Shown here one piece after another: positions 17,029 through 25,631 of a stretch of 64,000 nucleotides of DNA (positions within the stretch are counted from its first letter, which is position 1; every line of letters starts with the position of its first letter). Origin of the DNA: Pseudothermotoga_B sp051235805 (GTDB lineage: Bacteria; Thermotogota; Thermotogae; Thermotogales; DSM-5069); contig NZ_JBPNXV010000002.1 in the NCBI RefSeq assembly GCF_051235805.1, positions 62,001 to 126,000 on the forward strand, written 5' to 3'. The position numbers and the translations under genes were made by a program. A model generated the notes under the pieces. That model ran no database searches and was not told the origin of the DNA. It was given only the letters and a program-made list of their open reading frames with translations.

Positions 17029-18307
17029 TGAGAACTTCTTTCACCTTTTCTTGCAAGCTTTGCAAAGAAAGATACTTTTTGCCTATTTCAAAGTTGCGTT
17101 GAACTTTTTCTTGTAGAAGTTTTTCGTTATAAAGTAACATCTTCAGTTCTGATGCTGCTTTCTTTAGTACAGTGTTTTCAACTTCATACAGAGCTTTTTC
17201 TTTGTTGTAGATTGCTCTGTCAGACAAAGAGATGAAATCAAAACCAAGCGGCGCGATATCTGACTTATAAACAGGGTATTCAAAGACAACCAAAGGTTTT
17301 CTTGCAAAAACTGCTTCGATCAACTGATTGCCCCATCCTTCTAACAGTGAAGTGTAGGTCACTGCATCGGCGATGGCGTACATGTCCCAAAGTGAGTAAT
17401 ACTTTCTATCATCAAGATATCTACTCTGTCTCACCATTTGGTGGGCAAAGTGTGTTTTAAAACTCATCTGCTGTGATTTTTTCAAAAGTCTTTCGTAGTA
17501 TCCCAAGGACTCTTTTTCGGCAAAACCAGCCACGACAAAGTGGACTGTTCGATCTTCAATCTTCTTGAATTCCTCAACAAAATCCATAGCTATCTCTATG
17601 GCTTTTCTCTCGACGATCCTTGTGCCGTGCAAGATCACCAGATCATCTTCACCTATAGCGAGTTTCTCCCTAAGATCTCTGTTGTAGTCATCTATCACCC
17701 AGGCAGGTTGGTCAAAATCAAAGACATTCGGTATAACCGTTGATTCAATTGCTTTGCGTTGAAGAAGCTCTCTTTTTGCCAGAGTGTTGATCGTTACATG
17801 AAAGATGTTATCACTCTTTGGGGGAAAGTAATTGCTTAAAATCTCTTGAACAAATTGGTTCTGAGGCTTTGAATATCTTTCTCTCTCCCAGTAAAAATCA
17901 TGGTGATGTCCCAAGAGTTTTATTCTTTTTCTTTTTGCGTAGCAAGTTACAGCAACAGCCGCAGCGAGATTGAACCCCAACGAGAGTACGTTGTTCACTA
18001 CGAGAAGATCTATCGGCGGTACACTTTCTTCAAGTTCTGTGTAGATTCGCTCAACATATTCTTCAAAGGTTTTGATGAAGCTTTCTTCATCTGTTGAGAG
18101 TTTCTCAAAGGCATTGGTGTGAATCCACAGATTGGTTTCGTTTTTCATCGACAGCGATGGTATCTCTACACCTGCAACTTCCTTTAGTTCTCCAGCGATG
18201 TAAATAACTTCGTGTCCCAATCTCTCAAGAACTACCTTCCATTTATCCATCTCAAGAGAAACACCGTCCGTTTCTCCAACTCTGAAGTGCAAAAGCCCTA
18301 TCTTCAT
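17009..18307 (-). CDS. GT4-type glycosyltransferase, possibly a mannosyltransferase
   Basis: A 432-residue GT-B glycosyltransferase. The N-terminal acceptor domain begins MKIGLLHFRVGETDGVSLEM; the C-terminal donor domain contains HGTRIVERKAIEIAMDFVEE and the SLLEGWGNQLIEAVFARKPLVVFEYP motif with the E-x7-E pair of GT4 retaining enzymes. It is the last gene of the operon and overlaps the RpiR gene as ATGA. Given the GH38 mannosidase and the GT-A enzyme in the operon, transfer of mannose to a glucosylglycerate-like acceptor is a testable guess, modelled on the Petrotoga mannosylglucosylglycerate pathway. The donor and acceptor cannot be read from sequence. Confidence 0.75.
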   Translation of the reverse strand: MKIGLLHFRVGETDGVSLEMDKWKVVLERLGHEVIYIAGELKEVAGVEIPSLSMKNETNLWIHTNAFEKLSTDEESFIKTFEEYVERIYTELEESVPPIDLLVVNNVLSLGFNLAAAVAVTCYAKRKRIKLLGHHHDFYWERERYSKPQNQFVQEILSNYFPPKSDNIFHVTINTLAKRELLQRKAIESTVIPNVFDFDQPAWVIDDYNRDLREKLAIGEDDLVILHGTRIVERKAIEIAMDFVEEFKKIEDRTVHFVVAGFAEKESLGYYERLLKKSQQMSFKTHFAHQMVRQSRYLDDRKYYSLWDMYAIADAVTYTSLLEGWGNQLIEAVFARKPLVVFEYPVYKSDIAPLGFDFISLSDRAIYNKEKALYEVENTVLKKAASELKMLLYNEKLLQEKVQRNFEIGKKYLSLQSLQEKVKEVLIKAAFS

Positions 18308-19131
18308 TCTCTTTCACCTTCGTATCTTTTGGGCTTGAGAACTTCTGAAAGATCATCCAAATAATCTGTCTTATCTGCAAGTGTGTTTTTGAGGATCATT
18401 TGAAAGAGTATCTCAACAACCGCCATTTCTCCAAGGTTTCCTCGCAGAAATTCATACTTTTCAAATCTTGCAACGGGGCTGTAAAGAGTTATCTGCGCGG
18501 TAGATGAGAGCGGTGAATTTATTCCAGCGGTTATTGCAACGGTCTTTGCCCCGACGTCTCTTGCGACCTGTGTTGATTTTACCGTGTCTCTGATGTTCCC
18601 GCTGTGGCTCACAGATATCACAAGGTCTTTCTCACACAAACCAGTTGCCACAATGACCTGGACGTGTGGATCGTTGTAATAAAAGGATGGAATTCCCAAA
18701 AGTGACAGCAGCAAGCTTCCATACTCGGCTACAACTGCCGAAAGCCCCACACCGAAAAAGATCGTCTTTTGTGAGTGAACAACCCACTGTGCAACCCTTT
18801 GTAGGTCTTCTTTCTTCAGGACAGTCTCTAAACGCTCTACGAGTGATTTTATCTGCGCTATGTAATCTTCAAAGGTGTCTTTTGTGCCGTAAGCAGCGAC
18901 TTTTGCACCACTGGTCTGCTTGGTGAGCTCTATCTTGAAAGACTGATAGCCGTCGAACTTCATCTTTCTAATCAACCTGTATATGGTGGTTTCGCTTACG
19001 CCCACTATTCTTGAGAATTCTGTTATCGAGTAATGAATCACATCATCGGGTCTCTCCAATATGTAAGATGCAACCTTCTTCTCAGTTTCGCTCAATCTGT
19101 CGTAAATACCAAGCAGATAATCTAATATCAA
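18304..19131 (-). CDS. RpiR-family transcriptional regulator with SIS domain
   Basis: A 275-residue regulator. The N-terminal HTH_6 domain (about 1-77) has YDRLSETEKKVASYILERPDDV and ITEFSRIVGVSETTIYRLIRKM; a C-terminal sugar-isomerase (SIS) domain (about 105-240) has IFFGVGLSAVVAEYGSLLLS and VISVSHSGNIRDTVKSTQVARD. RpiR proteins sense phosphosugars. The TTG at 19131 forms a TTGA overlap with the preceding stop and has GAGGTG seven bases upstream, which is better than the GTG at 19140. It is probably the regulator of this operon. Confidence 0.9.
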   Translation of the reverse strand: MILDYLLGIYDRLSETEKKVASYILERPDDVIHYSITEFSRIVGVSETTIYRLIRKMKFDGYQSFKIELTKQTSGAKVAAYGTKDTFEDYIAQIKSLVERLETVLKKEDLQRVAQWVVHSQKTIFFGVGLSAVVAEYGSLLLSLLGIPSFYYNDPHVQVIVATGLCEKDLVISVSHSGNIRDTVKSTQVARDVGAKTVAITAGINSPLSSTAQITLYSPVARFEKYEFLRGNLGEMAVVEILFQMILKNTLADKTDYLDDLSEVLKPKRYEGERE

Positions 19132-20309
19132 CCAAACCACCTCTTAAGAAACTCCTTTTTGCGATCTCTAAACAATTCGAGCTGTTCTTCAATGAGTCTT
19201 TCAGCCTCTTCACTACTCATATCTTTGGTTTTTTCAACAAAATCTGCAACTCTTGCAAAGTAAAATGGCAGGAGCTTCAGAACTGTCTCTTCTTTTCTTG
19301 TCTTCTTGTATTCTAATGCAGCACTGTAGACTGTTTCAACCCAATCGATCGGCTGAATCGTACCTGTGTTGATAACTCCTTCGACGATCTGCTTTGAAAC
19401 AAAATGAAGATCTTCTGCTTTTTCTTTCAGCTCGTTCTTTGCCCTTTCTTTTAGAGCTTTTAGATCAACAACGATCTCTTCTACGTGCTGGGTGGGTTGC
19501 TCTCCGTATACCTCAGTTGCTGTGAGTTCTTCAACGGCTTTCCATCTACTTTCGTATTCAATCATCAGATCAAAGAGTGTTTGAACCACTTGAATGAACA
19601 TGCCCTGAAGATGTTTACCAGGGTCTTTGACATCGTGCACCTTTGCTCCAAGCGCAGCTTGCATTGGTCTCTTTGAGGACTCATTAATTGCAATGGTGCT
19701 CATCCATATGTCGATACCGAATTTGGCTACATTTGTTTGCCACACAGAGGCAGGTTTTTCCAAATAGACTTCAAAAAGTTCTCTACCAACGCCGAAATCA
19801 CCGCCGATTGGCTGGCGAACCTTCACACCGTACAATGCACAGGTGAGTGGGTAACAGATGTTGTTCGTTATTGTGCCATCGTATTTGTGTCTGAGATAGA
19901 GCGGTGCGATGTACTGTGTCTTACCATCGAGAATTGGTTTTGCAAGTCGCTCAATCCACCACGGCTCGACGCTTCTCAAATCTGAGTCGAGCATTATGAA
20001 AACCTTCGCTTTCACTCTGTGGGCAATCTCAAAGAGTGCACGAACAGCACTGCCTTTGCCAGAAAATCCTTTGTATCTGATAGAGAATTTTCTTACAGGC
20101 TCGGTTTGAACCGAAAGAAACCGTTCGATCGTTCCATCGGTAGAACCACCATCTGAGTTGGCGATCAAGCCTTTCAGCCCAAGATTGGTTATACCTTCTG
20201 CGGCAACTTTTGCAACGTGAGCAATCGTTTGTGCGTTGTTGAAGCTTGGTATGCCTACGACAATTTCACAATTCTCAAGATCTTCTGGCAGATCGTTGTA
20301 ATACTCCAT
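19128..20309 (-). CDS. GT-A glycosyltransferase of the glycerate-solute type (GT2/GT78/GT81-like)
   Basis: About 393 residues. The GT-A core contains EIVVGIPSFNNAQTIAHV, NSDGGSTDG, KGFSGKGSAVRALFE, the DxD-type VFIMLDSDLRS, and the QPIGGDFGVGRELFEVYL and FGIDIWMSTIAI motifs seen in glucosyl-phosphoglycerate, glucosylglycerate and mannosylglycerate synthases. A helical tail of about 120 residues follows. The second ATG (20309) is favoured because GGAGG is eight bases upstream; the first ATG (20315) is almost on top of that site. It overlaps or abuts the GH38 and RpiR genes. Synthesis of a glycosylglycerate-like solute is an inference from motifs and context. Confidence 0.7.
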   Translation of the reverse strand: MEYYNDLPEDLENCEIVVGIPSFNNAQTIAHVAKVAAEGITNLGLKGLIANSDGGSTDGTIERFLSVQTEPVRKFSIRYKGFSGKGSAVRALFEIAHRVKAKVFIMLDSDLRSVEPWWIERLAKPILDGKTQYIAPLYLRHKYDGTITNNICYPLTCALYGVKVRQPIGGDFGVGRELFEVYLEKPASVWQTNVAKFGIDIWMSTIAINESSKRPMQAALGAKVHDVKDPGKHLQGMFIQVVQTLFDLMIEYESRWKAVEELTATEVYGEQPTQHVEEIVVDLKALKERAKNELKEKAEDLHFVSKQIVEGVINTGTIQPIDWVETVYSAALEYKKTRKEETVLKLLPFYFARVADFVEKTKDMSSEEAERLIEEQLELFRDRKKEFLKRWFG

Positions 20310-20311
20310 GA

Positions 20312-22846
20312 TCATTCCTCCTTTTGCAGTTCAACTATGTAGTCATAGATTCTCTTTTTTGATCTTGCTTCATTCAACTGTCTCATCAGTTTCCTTGGCA
20401 TTCTTCCCTTGATCAGTTCTCTTGAAATTTTTAACTCCAGCAAGGTTCTGCTTTGAGTGAGAAAGCCATGCATCAGCGAATGATAAGTTTTGTTTTCGAG
20501 ATCAACTTTTTGAAGTTTATCTCTAAACTCTTCGATCTCTTTCTCAACCTCATTGATCATTTTGTTCAGTGTGTTGATATCTTTGTCACTCTTTCTTGAA
20601 TGAGCGTTAAAGTGTGGAAAAGACGGAAAATCAAAGGTCTTGAACTTGATAACTTGCTTTGCTCTTGCTTTGAAGATTTTCAATTCAACCGAAGATACCT
20701 TGCCAGCTTCTAAACCATCGATGGTTTTTGGGAATGGATTGTATACTGCAAGCCTACCGTTTTGTTCACAAACCCACGGTAGCTGACTTGAATATAAAGT
20801 CATCGTATCAGAATCACCCATAGCAGAAGACAGACTGAGGCGTATTGGTGAGTCATCGAAAAGGTAGTACCACTTCATAAACTGGGATGATCTTGCATCT
20901 TCTTTCAGCTCACAGATGGCTAATTCAAAATCCATGCAACCTTCACACCTTGCGCCAGGTACGAGCATCAAAGGTCCTGCATCGCCACTTCGACCTTTAA
21001 CCTCTTTCTTGGCTATCCACTCAACACTCCTGATGAGAGTGATTTTTATCAAACCTTCTTCGTCGACCTCATATTCATGAACCCCACGCGCCATGACAGC
21101 TTTCGTTTTCTCTTTGTTTGAAAGCGCCACAAAACCCTGGAACGGAAATTTCGAAGCAAAACCAGTCTCTCGCGCCGCAAGCAAAACTCTTTCAAGTTGC
21201 CGATCGACTTTTTCTGTCAACAGATCTTTGTCCTTCCTTTCCCTTTGAACGATCTCAAATGACATCTTTGCAAAGACTTTGGAATCTTTATCTTGTGTTT
21301 GAACTGCGAAGATCAGTGTGTATTGTTTGCCTCTCGAATCTACCTTTATTTGCCACTTGATCAAAGGTGATTGGTCAAAGATCACCCTTTCTTGAGTCTT
21401 TATCAGAATACCTTTTGCCTTCAAAGTTCTCTTTAAACTCACTACTTTATGGTTTTTTCCAGTTCTTTCGGTCTGTATATTTTCCAAATAAACAGAGAAA
21501 TCTACATCTTCTGTGAAGGTTGAATAGGCATCACCGAGTTCTTTTTGAAGCATTAAGATACCAGTGACGATGCCATTGACTTTCAAAGTTCCATCTTCTT
21601 GAAATTGTGCGGTGTAATAATCGTTCTTGAAACTCAATGAAAGATCATCACTGTGTTTGTCAAAGTCTTTGATTTTGAACAATCCTACCCCACTACTTTT
21701 CAATCTGTAGCAGGCTCTATCGTTTGCATACCAAAGATCGTAACTGTAAGGTGAGAAAGACAGTGCGTAGGTGCCCTTTCGAAGATCTGTCCTTTTCAAG
21801 AGTTCTTCGAGTTGTTCTCTCAAATTCTTTCTCAGATTCACATAGAGCTTTCTGTACGTCTTTGACATGCTTTCATGCACCAGATCTATTCCAACACCAC
21901 AGATGTTGTCGTGCACAAGTGTTTTCAAGTACTCTCTGTATAATTCGCCTTTTTGCTTTGAACTGAGCAAACCAAGAAACTCGGTGTATCTTAGAAGTTT
22001 CTCAACTGCATAAGATTGCCTCTTCAAATAACTTCTTGTAGAAAGCGTCCCTGGAAAGACGCACGCATACTTACCACTGAGCAGTTCTCCAGTCACATTC
22101 GGAAAGTTCAATGACTTTGAAAAGGCTTTCTCAATCATCATCTTTGGTGAAGAAAGAGAAATTCCTCTGAGTACCATAGAAGGATCTTCAGGCTTTGTTT
22201 CTAAATCGTACCCATCCAGTAGGGGTATCTGGTCTGACTTAGAAAAAGGCTTTAGTTTCTCTTTTTCGTGATGTAATCTTTTTTCTGCTAAATCTTTTGT
22301 CAATCTGAGTCCGTACAGGTTTCTATAACCACCCAAAAGAAAGATGCATCTGACTTGGGAACCATCGACAGAGTGCCACAAAAATTCCAGCGACGGTTCA
22401 GCCATCCTTACACCTCGCCATAGGAAGATATCTTCAACACCATAGATCTTCAGTATCTGTGGAAGCTGTGAAACAAAGCCAAAGTTGTCAACAGCCCAGG
22501 CTACATGGTTTGACACACCGAAGTTCTCCATATCTTTTTTGCCTATTTCTAAGTTTTTGAGAATCGCAGCTTCTGAGGACAATCTAAAATCTATCTGTGC
22601 ATAGAATGGACCTATCAGGAGATTTCCTCTTTCAACAAACTTTCTTACCTCTTTTTCTAAATCTCTTGACTCTTTAAGAAGGTCTTCCAGAATCAGCGTT
22701 TGTCCATCGAGAACATGCACATAACTTCTGTTCTGCTCGATTAATTTGAAAAGATTCTCAAAAAGCTCTCTGAGCCATTTGTTTGTGACAGATGAAGGAG
22801 CAAACCATTCTCGGTCCCAGTGAGTGTGGCAGATGAGATGGTTCAA
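20312..22846 (-). CDS. GH38 alpha-mannosidase, mannosylglycerate-hydrolase-like
   Basis: An 844-residue cytoplasmic glycosidase. GH38 zinc and catalytic motifs: HTHWDREW at residues 7-14, GPFYAQIDFRLSSEA near 79-93, AVDNFGFVSQLPQI with the nucleophile aspartate at about 120, and VHDNICG near 310. It resembles the MngB-type 2-O-mannosylglycerate hydrolase group more than lysosomal-type enzymes. The start is TTG 22846, within a TTGA overlap with the ATPase stop, with GAGAGGA upstream. A charged coiled-coil tail (about 745-844) is unusual. It probably cleaves the alpha-mannosyl solute brought in by the importer of this operon. Confidence 0.85.
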   Translation of the reverse strand: MNHLICHTHWDREWFAPSSVTNKWLRELFENLFKLIEQNRSYVHVLDGQTLILEDLLKESRDLEKEVRKFVERGNLLIGPFYAQIDFRLSSEAAILKNLEIGKKDMENFGVSNHVAWAVDNFGFVSQLPQILKIYGVEDIFLWRGVRMAEPSLEFLWHSVDGSQVRCIFLLGGYRNLYGLRLTKDLAEKRLHHEKEKLKPFSKSDQIPLLDGYDLETKPEDPSMVLRGISLSSPKMMIEKAFSKSLNFPNVTGELLSGKYACVFPGTLSTRSYLKRQSYAVEKLLRYTEFLGLLSSKQKGELYREYLKTLVHDNICGVGIDLVHESMSKTYRKLYVNLRKNLREQLEELLKRTDLRKGTYALSFSPYSYDLWYANDRACYRLKSSGVGLFKIKDFDKHSDDLSLSFKNDYYTAQFQEDGTLKVNGIVTGILMLQKELGDAYSTFTEDVDFSVYLENIQTERTGKNHKVVSLKRTLKAKGILIKTQERVIFDQSPLIKWQIKVDSRGKQYTLIFAVQTQDKDSKVFAKMSFEIVQRERKDKDLLTEKVDRQLERVLLAARETGFASKFPFQGFVALSNKEKTKAVMARGVHEYEVDEEGLIKITLIRSVEWIAKKEVKGRSGDAGPLMLVPGARCEGCMDFELAICELKEDARSSQFMKWYYLFDDSPIRLSLSSAMGDSDTMTLYSSQLPWVCEQNGRLAVYNPFPKTIDGLEAGKVSSVELKIFKARAKQVIKFKTFDFPSFPHFNAHSRKSDKDINTLNKMINEVEKEIEEFRDKLQKVDLENKTYHSLMHGFLTQSRTLLELKISRELIKGRMPRKLMRQLNEARSKKRIYDYIVELQKEE

Positions 22847-23916
22847 AGTTCAATCCTCTCCTCTGTAGACGGATCGAAAAGATGTACAGCATCAAGATCG
22901 ATGTTGATCTCTATCTTTTCTTCTTCTTTCACAGAAAGATCGTACGGTACCTTGGCAACAATGCTCTTATCTTCATTTAAGGATAAATGCAGTACTGTCT
23001 CAGACATCAGTTTTTCGGCAAAATAAACCTTCGAAGTTACAGGTACTGATCTACTCTTCTTTTCGAGAGATATGTGCTCTGGTCTGATGCCCACGATGAC
23101 ATATTCTCTCTCTGGATTTCTTTTTAGTGGTATACTCATGCCAAAACCTTCGGCAAAGAACTGAGTGTCTTTGGAAGTTACCTTCATTTTTAGAAAATTC
23201 ATCTGTGGTGAGCCAACAAATCCTGCAACAAAGATGGTTCTGGGTTTTTTGTATATCTCTTCTGGAGTACCAAACTGAATTATTCTTCCTGCGTTCATCA
23301 CTGCTATCTTGTCTCCCATAGTCATCGCTTCCGTTTGATCGTGTGTAACGTAGATCGTCGTGACCTTCACTTGTTCATGGAGCTTCTTCAGCTCACTTCT
23401 CATTCTCACTCTCAAAAGCGCATCCAAGTTGGAGAGAGGCTCGTCCATGAGCAAAACAGATGGTCTGTGAACGATAGCTCTCGCCACGGCAACTCTCTGT
23501 CTTTGACCACCAGAGAGTTGTGACGGAAATCTATCCAGCAATTCGGTTATGTGGAGCAGTTCAGCTACCCACTTTACTCTCTCTTCTATCTCTGATCTTT
23601 GTACTTTTTTCAATCTGAGAGGATACGCTATATTTTCCTTAACTTTCATATGTGGCCAAACAGCATAACTTTGAAAGACCATCGCAACATTTCTATCTTT
23701 TGGTGCTATCTGACTCACATCTCTCTCATCGAAAAGGATTCGTCCGTCGGTCAACCTTTCCAGACCAGAGATGCATCTCATAAGGGTTGTCTTTCCGCAA
23801 CCAGACGGTCCAAGCAAGACGACGAAAGTACCATCTTCAACAACAAGGCTTACACCATCGAGGGCTTTCACAGCACCAAAGTACTTCTTGACGTTTTCTA
23901 CAGTTACTCTTGCCAA
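22843..23916 (-). CDS. Sugar ABC transporter ATPase (UgpC/MsmX type)
   Basis: A 357-residue ATPase: Walker A GPSGCGKTT, Q-loop VFQSYAVWPHM, signature LSGGQRQRVAVARA, Walker B VLLMDEPLSNLDA, H-loop YVTHDQTEA and a C-terminal TOBE/regulatory domain (about 235-357). The TTG at 23916 (MARVTVENVKKYFG) has GAGGTG seven bases upstream and fits the family N-terminus; a GTG at 23925 overlaps that site. It is the only CUT1 ATPase in the window and may also energise the trehalose and GH2-linked importers, which lack one (inference). Confidence 0.92.
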   Translation of the reverse strand: MARVTVENVKKYFGAVKALDGVSLVVEDGTFVVLLGPSGCGKTTLMRCISGLERLTDGRILFDERDVSQIAPKDRNVAMVFQSYAVWPHMKVKENIAYPLRLKKVQRSEIEERVKWVAELLHITELLDRFPSQLSGGQRQRVAVARAIVHRPSVLLMDEPLSNLDALLRVRMRSELKKLHEQVKVTTIYVTHDQTEAMTMGDKIAVMNAGRIIQFGTPEEIYKKPRTIFVAGFVGSPQMNFLKMKVTSKDTQFFAEGFGMSIPLKRNPEREYVIVGIRPEHISLEKKSRSVPVTSKVYFAEKLMSETVLHLSLNEDKSIVAKVPYDLSVKEEEKIEINIDLDAVHLFDPSTEERIEL

Positions 23917-23929
23917 CTGTATCACCTCG

Positions 23930-24724
23930 TCATTTGAGGGAGATTCCCCACATTGATATCAAGTATTTCCTTATGATGAATATAAAAACCATCGCGGGAA
24001 CTGCCATGATCGTTCCTGCCGCAAATTTGAAATAGTCAGGAGAAGCCATCGCTGTGCTCAGTATGTGTGCAGGCAGCGTCCTATTTGTTATAGCCAACAC
24101 AGAGGCTGCAAAGACCTCATTCCACGACATGATGAAGGCAAAGATTGCAGACGCAGCAAGCCCAGGCAGGGCAAGCGGCATGGTGATTCTCAAAAAGGCA
24201 CCAAATCTTGAAAGACCAAAGATCATACCTGCTTCTTCATATTCCACAAAGACACCAGAGAATATACTCGAGGTTATCAGAACAACAAAGGGCAGAACCA
24301 TCGCAGCGTGTGAAAGTCCCACACCAATTACGGTGTCTGCCAGATTCAACCTCAGATAGATTGTCACAAGTGAAACGGCTATCACAACGAGTGGTATTGA
24401 TCTTGTAAACAACATCAAGAGCTTTAACAGATTCTTTCCACGAAAGACAAACCTGGTCAAGGCATAGCCTGCTGGAATACCGAGTGCAAAGGAAATTGCT
24501 ATGGCTATCAAGGCAACTTGGAGACTGACCAACAGAGCTCTCCACCCACCGAGATTCACGAGCAATTTGAGGATGTGCTCAAAGGTCAGTTTGCTTGGAA
24601 AGATCTTCCCCATCATATAGAAATCTGAAGAAGGAGTCAGAGAAGCCAAAAACACGAAGAACAAAGGTCCCAAGAACCACAACACAACGCCAACAAAGGC
24701 AAGCACGTAAAAGAACTTTCTCAT
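23930..24724 (-). CDS. Sugar ABC transporter permease, MalG type
   Basis: A 264-residue membrane protein with an EAA loop (YEEAGMIFGLSRFGAFLRITMPLALPG, about residues 165-191) and six hydrophobic segments. It is translationally coupled to the preceding permease (ATGA). It forms the inner-membrane channel with the MalF-type partner at 24721-25578. Confidence 0.9.
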   Translation of the reverse strand: MRKFFYVLAFVGVVLWFLGPLFFVFLASLTPSSDFYMMGKIFPSKLTFEHILKLLVNLGGWRALLVSLQVALIAIAISFALGIPAGYALTRFVFRGKNLLKLLMLFTRSIPLVVIAVSLVTIYLRLNLADTVIGVGLSHAAMVLPFVVLITSSIFSGVFVEYEEAGMIFGLSRFGAFLRITMPLALPGLAASAIFAFIMSWNEVFAASVLAITNRTLPAHILSTAMASPDYFKFAAGTIMAVPAMVFIFIIRKYLISMWGISLK

Positions 24725-25578
24725 GCCCTAACACCTTCTTCAAGGTATTTGGAACGAATCGTCCCAATGTAGAACCAGCCCACTATGAAGGTCAGTACTG
24801 CTATGATCAAAGCATAAGTGCTCGCCACATTTCGGTTGTTCATAAAAACGTACCAGTAATAAGTTTCACCAGCCAGCACGGTGATATCTCTACCCGCCAA
24901 AAGCCACACAACACCAAAGATTTGAAATGCGAAAAGTGTTCTAACAAGCAGCGCCGAGACGATCGATGGCTTGAGTAGAGGTAATGTGATCTTTGTGAGT
25001 TTCTGCCAAGAAGAAAATCCAAAGACATCGGCAGCCTCTAAGTATTCTCTGTTTATCGATTGCAGACCAGCAAGCAGTATGACAAAGACCAGTGGGGTAG
25101 CCCTCCAGACCTCCGTCAAAACTATGACCAAAAACTCTCGAGATTTGAACATATATCCAAAGAAGTACATTGGGTACTCTATCCAGTTCAATTTCATCAA
25201 GATCTTATTCAAATAGCCATTTGGAGCAAAGATCGAATAACTTATCAACGCCGCTGTAACATCACTTAGAGCAAGCGGTGTGGCGATTATGTACAAAAGC
25301 ACATTGTAGCCTTTGAATTTCTTGTTTACCAAAAGTGCAAGTGCCATTGCCAAAACAAACTGAATTGGTATAACCACAGCACCTAAAAGTATCGTGTTGA
25401 AAAATGCATTCCTGAAGTCCCTTGAGAGAAAGACATATTTGAAGTTTTCAAGCCACCCTTTTGGATTGCTGAATGAAAGCTGAAAGGTTCCAATGATTGG
25501 ATAACCAATGAAAACCAAAAGGTATGCAAGAGCGGGCAGTAGCAACAAAAGCGGTGTTAAGCTCTCTGCTCTTCTCAT
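24721..25578 (-). CDS. Sugar ABC transporter permease, MalF type
   Basis: A 285-residue membrane protein. The N-terminal SLTPLLLLLPALAYLLVFIGYP is typical of CUT1 MalF-like permeases, and the EAA loop is EAADVFGFSSWQKLTKITLPLLKP. The start ATG follows a GGGAGTGA site. A stem-loop at 25603-25626 lies between it and the binding-protein gene. Confidence 0.9.
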   Translation of the reverse strand: MRRAESLTPLLLLLPALAYLLVFIGYPIIGTFQLSFSNPKGWLENFKYVFLSRDFRNAFFNTILLGAVVIPIQFVLAMALALLVNKKFKGYNVLLYIIATPLALSDVTAALISYSIFAPNGYLNKILMKLNWIEYPMYFFGYMFKSREFLVIVLTEVWRATPLVFVILLAGLQSINREYLEAADVFGFSSWQKLTKITLPLLKPSIVSALLVRTLFAFQIFGVVWLLAGRDITVLAGETYYWYVFMNNRNVASTYALIIAVLTFIVGWFYIGTIRSKYLEEGVRA

Positions 25579-25602
25579 TCAAGTCACTCCCAAGAACGTA
25601 TA

Positions 25603-25626
25603 TGCAGGTGGCAGACGCCACCTGCA
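25603..25626 (-). other. Intercistronic stem-loop after the binding-protein gene
   Basis: A perfect 10-bp stem (TGCAGGTGGC and GCCACCTGCA) with an AGAC loop, between the binding-protein stop and the first permease. There is no T tract on the transcribed strand. Its position matches the hairpins at 9510-9537 and 60422-60448 in the other importer operons, which suggests a shared way of keeping binding-protein mRNA levels high. Confidence 0.7.
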
Positions 25627-25631
25627 GTTAT